NCBI RefSeq assembly: GCF_023721835.1
Contig: NZ_JAMKFE010000010.1
Location: 62,001 to 126,000 of the forward strand
From: Caldimonas mangrovi
GTDB lineage: Bacteria > Pseudomonadota > Gammaproteobacteria > Burkholderiales > Burkholderiaceae_C
Direction of reading: 5' to 3'
DNA length: 64,000 bases
Notes under the pieces: model-generated
The model's database searches: none
What the model was told of the DNA's origin: nothing
Seen by the model: the letters and a program-made list of their open reading frames with translations, nothing else
Program-made: the position numbers and the translations under genes
Part shown: positions 49,134-58,441 of the stretch, one piece after another
Layout: every line of letters starts with the position of its first letter
Numbering within the stretch: position 1 is the first letter of the stretch

Positions 49134-50768
49134 ATGCCGCGTCTGATGGGCCAGATGATGCAAATGCCGCTGATGATTTCGTCGCTGCTCGTCCATGCTG
49201 CACGGCACAACGGTGATGTCGAGATCGTCTCCAAGCGTGTCGAAGGCGATCTCCACCGCTACACCTATCGCGATGCCGAACTGCGTGCCCGCAAGCTGGC
49301 GCAGGCGCTCGCGAAGCTCGGCTGCGAGCCGGGCGACCGTGTCGGCACGCTGGCCTGGAACGGCTACCGGCACCTCGAGATCTATTACGGCGCCTCCGGC
49401 TCGGGCCTGGTGTGCCACACGATCAACCCGCGGCTGTTCCCCGAGCAGATCACCTGGATCGTCAACGATGCCGAGGACCAGGTGCTGTGCTTCGACCTCA
49501 CCTTCCTGCCACTGGTCGAGAAGCTCGCGCCGCACCTGCACAGCGTCAAGCACTACGTGCTGATGACCGACCGCGCGCACATGCCGGCACAGACCGCGCT
49601 CGCCGACCTGAAGTGCTACGACGACCTGGTCGAGGCCGAGAACGGCGACTATGCCTGGCCCGAGTTCGACGAGAACACGGCATCGAGCATCTGCTACACC
49701 TCGGGAACCACCGGCCACCCGAAAGGGGCCGTGTACAGCCATCGCTCGACGCTGCTGCATGCTTACGCCTCGGCGCTGCCCGACGCGATGGACTGCTCAG
49801 CCAAGGACGTGATCCTGCCGGTGGTGCCGATGTTCCACGTCAACGCCTGGGGCTTGCCGTATTCGGGGGCGTTGGTCGGCGCGAAACTGGTGATGCCGGG
49901 CCCGCACCTGGACGGCAAGTCGCTCTATGAGCTGTTCGAGTCGGAAAAGGTGACGTTCAGCGCCGGCGTGCCGACCGTCTGGCTAGGGCTGCTGACCTAC
50001 GTCAAGCAGAACAAGCTGAAGTTCAGCACGTTCAAGCGCACGGTGATCGGCGGCTCCGCCTGCCCGCCGGCGATGATCCGCACGCTCGAGGACGACTACC
50101 AGGTCAGCGTGATCCATGCCTGGGGCATGACCGAGATGTCGCCGCTCGGAACCTTGTCGAAGCTGAAGGCCAAGCACGTCGAGCTGCCGCGCGACGCGCA
50201 GCAGCACATCCTCGAGAAACAGGGCAAGGTGATATACGGGATGGACATGCAGATCACCGACGACGACGGCCGCGTGCTGCCGTGGGACGGCAAGACCTCC
50301 GGCAACCTGGTCGTGCGCGGGCCGTGGGTGATCCGGCAGTATTTCAAGCGTGACGACTCGCCCTTGCATGACGGCTGGTTCCCCACCGGCGACGTGGCGA
50401 CCATCGACCCCGACGGCTACATGCAGATCACCGACCGGTCGAAGGACGTGATCAAGTCCGGCGGCGAGTGGATCAGCTCGATCGATCTCGAGAACATCGC
50501 CATGGCCCACCCGGCGGTGCACGAGGCGGCCGTGATCGCCTGCCGCCACCCGAAGTGGGACGAGCGGCCGCTGCTGGTCGTCGTGCCCAAGCCGGGCCAG
50601 CAGGTCGCGCGCGACGAACTGCTCGCGTTCTACGACGGCAAGATCGCCAAATGGCAGGTGCCCGATGATGTCGTGTTCGTCGAGGAAATTCCGCACACCG
50701 CCACGGGCAAGATCCAGAAGCTCAAGCTGCGCGAGCAGTTTGCGCAGCATGTGTTGCCCACATGCTGA
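49134..50768 (+). CDS. acyl-CoA synthetase (AMP-forming, medium-chain/DmdB-like)
   Basis: A 544-residue adenylate-forming ligase that activates a carboxylic acid with ATP and CoA. The P-loop is [11 protein letters not shown]. The A5 region is [12 protein letters not shown], the hinge block [12 protein letters not shown] and the catalytic Lys is in [27 protein letters not shown] is the usual N-terminus of a betaproteobacterial group often labelled 3-(methylthio)propionyl-CoA ligase; actual substrate is not decidable here. GAGGAG precedes the ATG. It heads the import/oxidation block. Confidence 0.9.
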   Translation: MPRLMGQMMQMPLMISSLLVHAARHNGDVEIVSKRVEGDLHRYTYRDAELRARKLAQALAKLGCEPGDRVGTLAWNGYRHLEIYYGASGSGLVCHTINPRLFPEQITWIVNDAEDQVLCFDLTFLPLVEKLAPHLHSVKHYVLMTDRAHMPAQTALADLKCYDDLVEAENGDYAWPEFDENTASSICYTSGTTGHPKGAVYSHRSTLLHAYASALPDAMDCSAKDVILPVVPMFHVNAWGLPYSGALVGAKLVMPGPHLDGKSLYELFESEKVTFSAGVPTVWLGLLTYVKQNKLKFSTFKRTVIGGSACPPAMIRTLEDDYQVSVIHAWGMTEMSPLGTLSKLKAKHVELPRDAQQHILEKQGKVIYGMDMQITDDDGRVLPWDGKTSGNLVVRGPWVIRQYFKRDDSPLHDGWFPTGDVATIDPDGYMQITDRSKDVIKSGGEWISSIDLENIAMAHPAVHEAAVIACRHPKWDERPLLVVVPKPGQQVARDELLAFYDGKIAKWQVPDDVVFVEEIPHTATGKIQKLKLREQFAQHVLPTC

Positions 50769-50769
50769 T

Positions 50770-50795
50770 GCGCTTGTCACTCGTGCGACAAGCGC
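50770..50795. terminator. 9-bp inverted repeat after the acyl-CoA ligase
   Basis: GCGCTTGTC (50770-50778) pairs perfectly with GACAAGCGC (50787-50795) around an 8-base loop. It begins 2 bases after the ligase stop. There is no T-run, so it may be a Rho-type or mRNA-stabilising element instead of a classical terminator. Confidence 0.45.
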
Positions 50796-50875
50796 TACGG
50801 GCATTCCCTCTCCGTCACCCCAAGCAACTTGGATAGCCTCACGGCATCGCGTTTTCATCTCCAGGAGACAAAGCC

Positions 50876-52114
50876 ATGCACACCCGTCGAGCCCTCGTGA
50901 AAGCAACGGTCGCCACTGCCGCCGCGTTGTGCTGCGCCACGGTGTTCGCGCAGAAGGGCGAAACCGTCAAGATCGTCTGGATCGACCCGCTGTCCGGCCT
51001 GATGGCTCCCGTGGGCCAGAACCAGTTGCGCAGCTTCCAGTTCTTTGCCGAGAAGTTCAGCCAGAAGAACCCGGCCGGCGTGAAATTCGAAGTCGTCGGC
51101 ATGGACAACAAGCTGAGCCCGACCGAGAGCTTGAATGCGTTGAAGGCCGCCATCGACCAGGGCGCGCGCTACATTGCCCAGGGCAACGGCTCGTCGGTGG
51201 CCGGCGCGCTGATCGATGCGGTCAACAAGCACAACGAGCGCAACCCCGGCAAGGAGGTGATCTTCCTGAACTACGCTGCCGTCGACCCCGACTTCACGAA
51301 CAGCAAGTGCAGCTACTGGCACTTCCGCTTCGACGCCGACACCTCGATGAAGATGGAAGCGCTGACGACCTTCATGAAGGACCAGCCGGACATCAAGAAA
51401 GTCTACCTGCTCAACCAGAACTACTCGCACGGCCATCAGGTCGCCAAGTTCGCGAAGGAGAACCTGGCACGCAAGCGCAAGGACGTCCAGATCGTCGGCG
51501 AAGACCTGCACCCGCTGGCGCAAGTGCGTGACTTCGCTCCCTACATCTCGAAGATGAAGGCGGCGGGCGCCGACACCGTGATCACCGGCAACTGGGGCTC
51601 CGACCTCGCGCTGCTCGTGAAGGCGGCCAACGAAGGTGGCTTGAACGCGAAGTTCTACACCTACTACACCGGCGTCACCGGCACGCCGACGGCTCTGGGC
51701 CAGAGCAGTGCCGGCCGGGTGTTCCAGGTGGCCTACAACCACTACAACATGGGCGGCCAGATCCAGCAGTGGCAGCAGGAGTACAAGCAGAAGTTCAACG
51801 ACGACTTCTACACCGGCGCCGTGGTGCACATCTTCAATGCGCTCGGTGAAGCGATGGCCAAGGCCAAGTCGACCGACCCGGTGAAGGTGGCGCCCGCGCT
51901 GGAAGGACTGAAGTTCAAGAGCTTCAACGGCGAGGTCGAGATGCGCAAGGCCGATCACCAGCTGCAGCAGCCGCTGTACCTGACGGTGTGGCAGAAGGCC
52001 GACGACCGCCATCCGTACGGCCCGGAGAACACCGGCATGACGCTGGCGCCGGTGAAGGAGTTCCCGTCCTACATCTCCAGCACGCCGACCAGCTGCCAGA
52101 TGAAGCGGCCCTGA
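50876..52114 (+). CDS. Liv-type ABC transporter substrate-binding protein
   Basis: A 412-residue periplasmic binding protein (Peripla_BP_6). Residues 1-25 are a signal peptide ending ATVFA before QKGETVKIVWIDPLSG. The fold shows the two-lobed pattern (GNGSSVAGALIDAV, NQNYSHGHQVAKF, TGNWGSDLALLVKAANEGG). AGGAG precedes the ATG by 7 bases. It likely binds the carboxylate or amino-acid-like substrate of the LivHMGF system encoded next. The substrate is not branched-chain amino acids with any certainty: the beta-oxidation neighbours suggest an aliphatic or aryl acid. Confidence 0.9.
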   Translation: MHTRRALVKATVATAAALCCATVFAQKGETVKIVWIDPLSGLMAPVGQNQLRSFQFFAEKFSQKNPAGVKFEVVGMDNKLSPTESLNALKAAIDQGARYIAQGNGSSVAGALIDAVNKHNERNPGKEVIFLNYAAVDPDFTNSKCSYWHFRFDADTSMKMEALTTFMKDQPDIKKVYLLNQNYSHGHQVAKFAKENLARKRKDVQIVGEDLHPLAQVRDFAPYISKMKAAGADTVITGNWGSDLALLVKAANEGGLNAKFYTYYTGVTGTPTALGQSSAGRVFQVAYNHYNMGGQIQQWQQEYKQKFNDDFYTGAVVHIFNALGEAMAKAKSTDPVKVAPALEGLKFKSFNGEVEMRKADHQLQQPLYLTVWQKADDRHPYGPENTGMTLAPVKEFPSYISSTPTSCQMKRP

Positions 52115-52120
52115 CGAGAC

Positions 52121-52187
52121 CACCCCTACGCGCTGCGCGCGCCCCTCGAGGGGCGACACCGGCGGACCGGCGCAGCCGGATCCGCGG
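52121..52187 (+). repeat. dispersed intergenic repeat, copy A
   Basis: CACCCCTACGCGCTGCGCG leads into CCCTCGAGGGGCGACACC, then a GC-rich block ending CCGGATCCGCGG. It matches the copies at 46305-46374 (inverted) and 62152-62302. It occupies the gap between the binding-protein and livH genes. Confidence 0.8.
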
Positions 52188-52281
52188 TGTCCGCTGGGCC
52201 GGCGGGCGCGCGGACATCGATGGCGTGGATGAGTGCCGCCGTGCCGCGCAAACCGCGCGGCCCAACGAGTGAAAGTAGCGG

Positions 52282-53316
52282 ATGGAGTTCTTCACCATCT
52301 CGATGCTGAACGGCGTGAGCTACGGGCTCCTGCTGTTCATGCTGAGTTCCGGCCTCACGCTGATCTTCAGCATGATGGGCGTGCTCAACTTCGCGCATGC
52401 GAGCTTCTACATGCTCGGTGCCTACATCGCCTATTCCATTGCCAAGCTGGTCGGCTTCTGGCCCGGGTTGGTGATCGCGCCGCTCGCGGTGGGGGTGCTC
52501 GGCGCGTTGTTCGAGCGCACCTGCTTGCGCAAGGTCCACAAGTACGGGCATGTGCCGGAGCTGCTGGTGACCTTCGGGCTGTCGTACGTGATCCTGGAGC
52601 TGGTGCAACTGGTGTGGGGTCGCACGGCGGTCGTGTTCCAGCCGCCGGAGGTGTTGCGCGGCTCCGCCTTCACGCTGGTGAGCCATTCGGTTGAAGGCCT
52701 GAGCCTGGAGTGGGGTCGCGCGCCGGCCGAACTGTGCCGCGCTGCCGAGGCAGCGGTGACGGTCATCTGCTCGCCGTTCCCGGCCACGCGGGGTTTCATG
52801 ATGCTGGTGGCGGTGCTGATGCTGGCCGCGTTGTGGCTGTTGCTGACGCGCACCCGCATTGGCCTGGTGATCCAGGCCGCTCTGACCCACCCCGACATGG
52901 CCGAGGCGCTGGGCCACAACGTGCCGCGCGTATTCATGCTGGTGTTCGGCGCCGGCGCTGCGCTGGCCGGGCTGGCCGGCGTGATCGGCGGATCGACCTT
53001 CGTGACCGAACCCGCGATGGCGGCGACGGTCGGCTCGGTGATCTTCGTCGTCGTGGTGGTCGGAGGCATGGGGTCGCTGGCGGGGGCCTTCCTCGCCTCG
53101 CTGCTGATCGGCGTGATCCAGACCTTTGCGGTGTCGGTCGACTACTCCCTGCTCGGCATGTTCGGCTCGCTGGGCTGGAACGTCGGCGCCGACACGCCGG
53201 GGTACTCGGTGCTGTCGCTGTCGATCTCGCAGATCGCACCCATCCTGCCGTACCTGTTCCTGGTGCTGGTCCTGATCTTCCGGCCGAAGGGCCTGCTGGG
53301 CACCCGCGAGGGCTGA
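52282..53316 (+). CDS. livH: LivH-type ABC transporter permease
   Basis: A 344-residue inner-membrane permease of the branched-chain amino-acid type (about eight spans). The start MEFFTISMLNGVSYGLLLFM and the family blocks SGLTLIFSMMGVLNFAHASF, GLVIQAALTHPDMAEALGHN and GGMGSLAGAFLASLLIGV are typical. It sits 15 bases before livM. Confidence 0.92.
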   Translation: MEFFTISMLNGVSYGLLLFMLSSGLTLIFSMMGVLNFAHASFYMLGAYIAYSIAKLVGFWPGLVIAPLAVGVLGALFERTCLRKVHKYGHVPELLVTFGLSYVILELVQLVWGRTAVVFQPPEVLRGSAFTLVSHSVEGLSLEWGRAPAELCRAAEAAVTVICSPFPATRGFMMLVAVLMLAALWLLLTRTRIGLVIQAALTHPDMAEALGHNVPRVFMLVFGAGAALAGLAGVIGGSTFVTEPAMAATVGSVIFVVVVVGGMGSLAGAFLASLLIGVIQTFAVSVDYSLLGMFGSLGWNVGADTPGYSVLSLSISQIAPILPYLFLVLVLIFRPKGLLGTREG

Positions 53317-53331
53317 GGCGAGCCGAGAACC

Positions 53332-54675
53332 ATGAAAGCTGACACTCTCGTTCAACAGGCGCCGGCCGGCGTCGGTGCGCAGGCCGCTGGCCCGGTCTAT
53401 CACTTCAAGCCGCACAACGTCGGGCGCTGGCTCGTCTGGGGGCTGTTCGCGCTGGTGCTGATCGTTGCGCCGCTGCTGTTCACCAGCGGGCTGTCGCGCT
53501 CGATGCTGACGCAGATGGGCATCGCGATCGTCGCCTGCCTGTCCTACAACATGCTGCTCGGGCAGGGCGGCATGCTGAGCTTCGGCCACGCGGTGTACAC
53601 CGGCCTGGGCTCCTACGTGGCGATCCATGCGCTCAATGCCGCGGCCGGCGGCACCATGCCCACCCCGGCCAGCCTGATCCCGCTGGTCGGCGGGCTGGCC
53701 GGCATGTTCTTCGCGATCGTGCTCGGGTTCGTGACAACCAAGAAGGCCGGCACGCCGTTCGCGATGATCACGCTGGGCATCGGCGAGCTGGTGTTCGCGA
53801 TGTCGCTGATGCTGCCGGAGTTCTTCGGCGGCGAGGCCGGCGTGTCGGGCGACCGCGTGGTCGGCTCGCCGGTGCTGGGCATCAGCTTCGGGCCGCAGAT
53901 TCAGGTGTACTACCTGATCGCGCTGTACACCTTCGTGTGCACCGCGGCGATGTATGCCTTCACGCGCACGCCGCTGGGGCGCATGCTCAACGCGGTGCGC
54001 GACAACGCAGAGCGCGTCGAGTTCATCGGCTACAGCACCCAGCGCGTGCGCTATTTCGCGTTCATCATCGCGGGCTTCTTCGCCGGGATCGCCGGCGGGC
54101 TGTACGTGCTGAACTTCGAGATCGTCACCGCCGAGGTGGTCGGCGCGGGGCGTTCGGGCGCCTACCTGCTGTTCACCTTCCTCGGCGGCGCGACCTTCTT
54201 CTTCGGCCCCATCATCGGCGGCATCCTGATGGTGATCGCTTTCGTGCTGTTGTCCGAGTTCACGATGGCCTGGCTGCTGTACCTGGGGCTGATCTTCCTG
54301 TTCATGGTGATGTATGCGCCTGGCGGCATCGCGAGCCTGATCATGATGAACCTGCGCGTGGCCGCCTACGGCAAGCTGCGCAAGCTGTGGACGGCCTACC
54401 TGGCGCTGGGTGGCACGGTGCTCGTGCTGCTGACCGGTGCCGCGGCGATGATCGAGATGGTCTACCACATGCAGCTCGGCGCCGCGCTGGGCCCCAAGCT
54501 GCGCTTCCTCGGCGCCACGCTGGACACCGGCGCGCTGGACAGCTGGTTCGGTGCCGGCTTCGTGCTGCTGACCGGCCTGGCGCTGTTCGAGGTGGCGCGC
54601 CGCGAATTCGTGCGGCAGTGGGACGCCGTGCAGGAAGAGATCGAGCACGAGATACGCCGGAGGGAGGCGCTGTGA
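53332..54675 (+). CDS. livM: LivM-type ABC transporter permease, C-terminally extended
   Basis: A 447-residue permease, the partner of LivH. Core blocks are NMLLGQGGMLSFGHAVYTGL, PFAMITLGIGELVFAM and GRMLNAVRDNAERVEFIGY. It exceeds the common 320-420 residue range by a C-terminal part of roughly 100 residues with two further hydrophobic segments (LALGGTVLVLLTGAAAMIEM, WFGAGFVLLTGLALFEVA) and a charged tail (QEEIEHEIRRREAL). The stop overlaps the livG GTG start. Confidence 0.9.
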   Translation: MKADTLVQQAPAGVGAQAAGPVYHFKPHNVGRWLVWGLFALVLIVAPLLFTSGLSRSMLTQMGIAIVACLSYNMLLGQGGMLSFGHAVYTGLGSYVAIHALNAAAGGTMPTPASLIPLVGGLAGMFFAIVLGFVTTKKAGTPFAMITLGIGELVFAMSLMLPEFFGGEAGVSGDRVVGSPVLGISFGPQIQVYYLIALYTFVCTAAMYAFTRTPLGRMLNAVRDNAERVEFIGYSTQRVRYFAFIIAGFFAGIAGGLYVLNFEIVTAEVVGAGRSGAYLLFTFLGGATFFFGPIIGGILMVIAFVLLSEFTMAWLLYLGLIFLFMVMYAPGGIASLIMMNLRVAAYGKLRKLWTAYLALGGTVLVLLTGAAAMIEMVYHMQLGAALGPKLRFLGATLDTGALDSWFGAGFVLLTGLALFEVARREFVRQWDAVQEEIEHEIRRREAL

Positions 54676-55454
54676 ACAGTCCGTACGCACTGGAGCTCAA
54701 GGACGTCCGCAAGAGCTTCGGCAAGACCGAGATCATCCGCGGCGCCAGTTTGGCCGTGAAGCCCGGTGAGCGCGTGGCCATCATCGGGCCCAATGGCGCC
54801 GGCAAGTCCACGCTGTTCCATCTGGTCAGTGGCCGTTTCGGCCTCACCAGCGGCGAAATCCTGCTCAACGGCGAACGCATCGACGGGCAGGCGCCGTACG
54901 AGATCTACCGCCGCGGCCTGGCGCGCAGCTTCCAGGTTTCCAACCTCTTCAATCGGCTGTCGGTCTTCGAGAACATCCGCTGCGCCGTGTTGTGGACGAT
55001 GGGCTACCGCTATGCGTTCTGGAAGTTCCTGGCGGCCCTGGACGACGCCAATGACCGTGCCGAGGAAGTGCTCGAGATGATCAAGCTCGACAAGAAGCGC
55101 GACGTGCTGGCGATGAACCTGACCTACGCCGAGCAACGAGCGCTCGAGATCGGCATCACCATCGCCGGCGGCGGCAACGTGATCCTGCTCGACGAGCCGA
55201 CCGCCGGCATGAGCAAGTCCGAGACCAAGCGCTTCATCCAGCTGATCCGCGAAGTGACCGAAGGCAGGACCCTGCTGACGGTCGAGCACGACATGGGCGT
55301 GGTGTTCGGCCTGGCCGACAAGATCGCGGTGCTGGTCTACGGCGAAGTGATCGCCTTCGACACGCCGGAGGCCGTGCGCGCCAACCCGCGCGTGCAGGAG
55401 GCCTATCTCGGCTCGGTGCTGGCCGAACAGCAGGCCGCGACGGCGGAACACTGA
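54672..55454 (+). CDS. livG: LivG-type ABC transporter ATPase
   Basis: A 260-residue ATPase of a branched-chain-type importer. Walker A is GPNGAGKST and Walker B VILLDEPTAGMS. The signature is LTYAEQRALEIG, the usual LivG variant of LSGGQ. SFQVSNLFNRLSVFENI is the Q-loop region. The start is GTG overlapping the livM stop, giving MNSPYALELKDVRKSFG. It should pair with LivF as a heterodimer. Confidence 0.93.
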   Translation: MNSPYALELKDVRKSFGKTEIIRGASLAVKPGERVAIIGPNGAGKSTLFHLVSGRFGLTSGEILLNGERIDGQAPYEIYRRGLARSFQVSNLFNRLSVFENIRCAVLWTMGYRYAFWKFLAALDDANDRAEEVLEMIKLDKKRDVLAMNLTYAEQRALEIGITIAGGGNVILLDEPTAGMSKSETKRFIQLIREVTEGRTLLTVEHDMGVVFGLADKIAVLVYGEVIAFDTPEAVRANPRVQEAYLGSVLAEQQAATAEH

Positions 55455-55468
55455 GGCTTTCGATCGCT

Positions 55469-56164
55469 ATGCTGCACCTCGACAACCTGCATGCCTTCTA
55501 CGGCAAGAGTCACGTCCTCCACGGTGTTTCGATGGACGTGAAGCCGGGCGAGATCGTCAGCCTGCTCGGGCGCAACGGCTCGGGACGCTCGACCACCGTC
55601 AAGACCATCATGGGCCTGGTGGACGGGCATGGCTCGGTCAAGTGGAAGGACGAGGAAATCCTCGGCCACCATGCCTTCGACATCGCCCACCGGGGCATCG
55701 GCTACGTGCCCGAGAACCGCGACATCTTCCCCAAGCTCACGGTGCACCAGAACCTGATGCTGGGCGAGAAGCGCAAGGGCCGGGCCGGGCGCTGGAGCTA
55801 CTCGGACATGTACGAGATGTTTCCCCGGCTGAAAGAGCGGCAGCACACCGAAGCGGGCGTGCTGTCCGGCGGCGAGCAACAGATGCTCACCTTGTGCCGC
55901 ACCCTGATGGGCGACCCGGACCTCATCATGATCGACGAGCCGACCGAGGGCCTGGCGCCCAAGATCGTCGAGCAGGTGGCCGAATACCTGAAGGAGCTGA
56001 GGAAGCGCGGCGTCAGCGTGCTGCTGGTCGAGCAGAAGCTGACCATCGCGCTGCAGATCTCCGAGCGTTGCTACGTGATGGGGCATGGCCGCATCGTGTT
56101 CGAAGGGGCGCCTGACGAGTTGCGCGGCAACGCCTATATTCGCAAGGAGTGGCTGGAAGTCTGA
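55469..56164 (+). CDS. livF: LivF-type ABC transporter ATPase with Arg in the Walker A motif
   Basis: A 231-residue ATPase. Its Walker A reads GRNGSGRST: the invariant lysine is R40 (codon CGC). The other motifs are intact: signature LSGGEQQML, Walker B LIMIDEPTEGLAP, and the switch region LLVEQKL. The substitution should weaken ATP hydrolysis at this site, yet the rest is conserved, so the protein is probably a functional asymmetric partner of LivG. A terminator follows 75 bases after the stop. Confidence 0.93.
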   Translation: MLHLDNLHAFYGKSHVLHGVSMDVKPGEIVSLLGRNGSGRSTTVKTIMGLVDGHGSVKWKDEEILGHHAFDIAHRGIGYVPENRDIFPKLTVHQNLMLGEKRKGRAGRWSYSDMYEMFPRLKERQHTEAGVLSGGEQQMLTLCRTLMGDPDLIMIDEPTEGLAPKIVEQVAEYLKELRKRGVSVLLVEQKLTIALQISERCYVMGHGRIVFEGAPDELRGNAYIRKEWLEV

Positions 56165-56238
56165 GAATGCCGATGCGCTGTGCCCCCCACCGTCTTGCAC
56201 AGCGAAATCGACGCGACGAGCACTTCCGACTTTTGTCA

Positions 56239-56265
56239 CGCCGGCGACAGGATGCCGGCGTTTTT
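56239..56265 (+). terminator. rho-independent terminator after livF
   Basis: CGCCGGC (56239-56245) pairs with GCCGGCG (56254-56260) around an 8-base loop, followed by TTTTTGTTT. It marks the end of the Liv operon, so the next gene must have its own promoter. Confidence 0.85.
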
Positions 56266-56278
56266 GTTTCTTAGAATC

Positions 56279-56290
56279 GAACGATCGTTC
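56279..56290. promoter_or_regulatory. perfect GAACGATCGTTC palindrome, candidate TetR-family operator
   Basis: This 12-bp perfect palindrome lies 25 bases upstream of the hydratase/dehydrogenase ATG. It is shared, with changes, upstream of the acyl-CoA ligase (49096-49107). It probably lies in or near the promoter. Confidence 0.7.
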
Positions 56291-56315
56291 TATTTTGTCT
56301 TTCGGGAGCCAACGG

Positions 56316-58409
56316 ATGAGTGCCAGTTATGAGCTCCACGGCAGCGTGGCCGTGATCACCCTCAACAACCCGCCAGTCAACGGCCTGGGGTACGAGACCC
56401 GCAAGGGCATCACCGACGGCCTGAACAAGGCCGAGGACGACGCGAACGTCAAGGCCGTCGTCATCACCGGCGCCGGCAAGGCGTTCTCGGGCGGCGCGGA
56501 TATCCGCGAGTTCGGCTCGCCCAAGGCGCTGCAGGAGCCCAACCTGCTGAGTGTCATCAAGACGGTTGAGGATTGCAGCAAGCCGGTGGTGGCGGCCATC
56601 CACTCGGTGTGCATGGGCGGCGGTCTGGAACTGGCGCTCGGCTGCCACTACCGCGTGGCGGCCAGCGGCACGCAGGTGGCACTGCCGGAAGTGAAGATCG
56701 GCCTGGTGCCCGGCGCGGGCGGCACGCAGCGCCTGCCGCGCGTGATCGGCGTCGAGAACGCGCTGAACATGATCGTCAGCGGTGACCCGGTCAAGAGCGA
56801 GTTGCTGGCGGCGATTCCCGGCCAGACGCTGTTCAGCAAGATCGTCGACGGCGACGTGGTGGCCGCTGCGGTCGCATTCGCGAACGAGGTGGCCGATCAG
56901 CGTCCGCTGCCGCTGGTGCGCAAGCTGAAGGCCGAGCACCCGAACCCCGACGGTTACTTCCAGTTTGCCCGCAACACCGTCAAGGCGGTGGCGAAGAACT
57001 TCCCGGCGCCGGCCAAGTGCGTCGATGCGGTCGAGGCGGCGCTGAAGAAGAAATTCGACGACGGCATGGCGTTCGAGCGCGAGCAGTTCGTGGCCCTGAT
57101 GATGACGCCCGAGTGCAAGGCGCTGCGCCACGCCTTTTTCGCCGAGCGCGCGGCGAGCAAGATCCCCGACGTGCCGGAAGACACGCCGGTGCGGGCCATC
57201 AACAAGGTCGCGGTGATCGGCGCCGGGACGATGGGCGGCGGCATCAGCATGAATTTCCTGAACGCCGGCATCCCGGTGGTCATGCTGGAAATGAAGCAGG
57301 AGGCGCTGGACCGCGGCATCGGCGTGATGCGCAAGAACTACGAGGCGCAGGTCAAGAAAGGCAAGCTGAAGCAGGACAAGCTCGAGCAGCGCATGGGACT
57401 GTTGTCCAGCACGCTGAGCTACGACGAGATCAAGGATGCGGACCTCGTGATCGAGGCGGTGTTCGAGGACATCGGCGTCAAGGAGCAGGTGTTCAAGACG
57501 CTCGACGAGGTGATGAAGCCGGGAGCGATCCTCGCGTCCAACACCTCGACGCTCGACGTCAACAAGATCGCAAGCTTCACCAGACGCCCGCAAGACGTGA
57601 TCGGCATGCACTTCTTCAGCCCGGCCAACGTGATGAAGCTGCTGGAGGTGATTCGCGGCGAGAAGACCGCCAAGGACGTGCTGGCCACCGTGATGCAGCT
57701 CGCCAAGAAGATCAAGAAGACCGCGGTCGTCTCCGGTGTGTGCGACGGCTTCATCGGCAACCGCATGATCGAGCAGTACAGCCGCCAGGCCGGCTTCCTG
57801 CTGGAAGAGGGTTGTACGCCCGAGCAGGTCGACCGCGCGATCGAGAAATTCGGCTTCGCCATGGGTCCGTTCCGCATGGGCGACCTGGCCGGCAACGATG
57901 TCGGCTGGTACATCCGCAAGCGCCGCTACATCGAAAAGCCGAACATGCGCTACAGCAAGACCGCCGACCTGCTGTGCGAGATGGGGCGCTTCGGCCAGAA
58001 GACCGGTGCCGGCTGGTACGACTACAAGGCCGGCAAGCGCGACGCCATCGCCTCGCCGGTGGTGAACGAGATGATCGAGAAGCACCGCGCCGAACTCGGC
58101 GTCTCGCCACGCAAGATCAGCGACGACGAGATCGTCGGGCGGCTGGTCTACGCGCTGGTCAACGAGGGCGCCAAGATCCTGGAAGAGGGCATCGCGCTGC
58201 GGGCCTCCGACATCGACATGGTGTATCTCACCGGCTACGGCTTCCCGCTGTGGCGCGGCGGCCCCATGTGCTACGCCGACACCATGGGTCTGTTCAACGT
58301 GGTGCAGTCGATGCGACGTTTTGCCAGGAACCCGCTCGACGACGCCACCTTCTGGCAGCCGGCGCCGCTGCTGGCCAGGCTGGCCGAAGAGGGCAAGACC
58401 TTCAGCTGA
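56316..58409 (+). CDS. bifunctional enoyl-CoA hydratase/3-hydroxyacyl-CoA dehydrogenase (FadJ/FadB-like)
   Basis: A 697-residue multifunctional beta-oxidation enzyme. The crotonase domain (1-~190) keeps both catalytic Glu residues ([24 protein letters not shown]). The NAD-binding 3-hydroxyacyl-CoA dehydrogenase domain starts at about 298 ([12 protein letters not shown]), with the catalytic His in [15 protein letters not shown]. Two C-terminal 3HCDH domains complete the protein (about 480-697). The start ATG at 56316 is preceded by CGGGAG. Length and order match monofunctional-chain FadJ/PimF-type enzymes, without the FadB-associated thiolase partner fused. Confidence 0.93.
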   Translation: MSASYELHGSVAVITLNNPPVNGLGYETRKGITDGLNKAEDDANVKAVVITGAGKAFSGGADIREFGSPKALQEPNLLSVIKTVEDCSKPVVAAIHSVCMGGGLELALGCHYRVAASGTQVALPEVKIGLVPGAGGTQRLPRVIGVENALNMIVSGDPVKSELLAAIPGQTLFSKIVDGDVVAAAVAFANEVADQRPLPLVRKLKAEHPNPDGYFQFARNTVKAVAKNFPAPAKCVDAVEAALKKKFDDGMAFEREQFVALMMTPECKALRHAFFAERAASKIPDVPEDTPVRAINKVAVIGAGTMGGGISMNFLNAGIPVVMLEMKQEALDRGIGVMRKNYEAQVKKGKLKQDKLEQRMGLLSSTLSYDEIKDADLVIEAVFEDIGVKEQVFKTLDEVMKPGAILASNTSTLDVNKIASFTRRPQDVIGMHFFSPANVMKLLEVIRGEKTAKDVLATVMQLAKKIKKTAVVSGVCDGFIGNRMIEQYSRQAGFLLEEGCTPEQVDRAIEKFGFAMGPFRMGDLAGNDVGWYIRKRRYIEKPNMRYSKTADLLCEMGRFGQKTGAGWYDYKAGKRDAIASPVVNEMIEKHRAELGVSPRKISDDEIVGRLVYALVNEGAKILEEGIALRASDIDMVYLTGYGFPLWRGGPMCYADTMGLFNVVQSMRRFARNPLDDATFWQPAPLLARLAEEGKTFS

Positions 58410-58441
58410 CCGACCCGAGATCGACACACCGGAGACCCACC

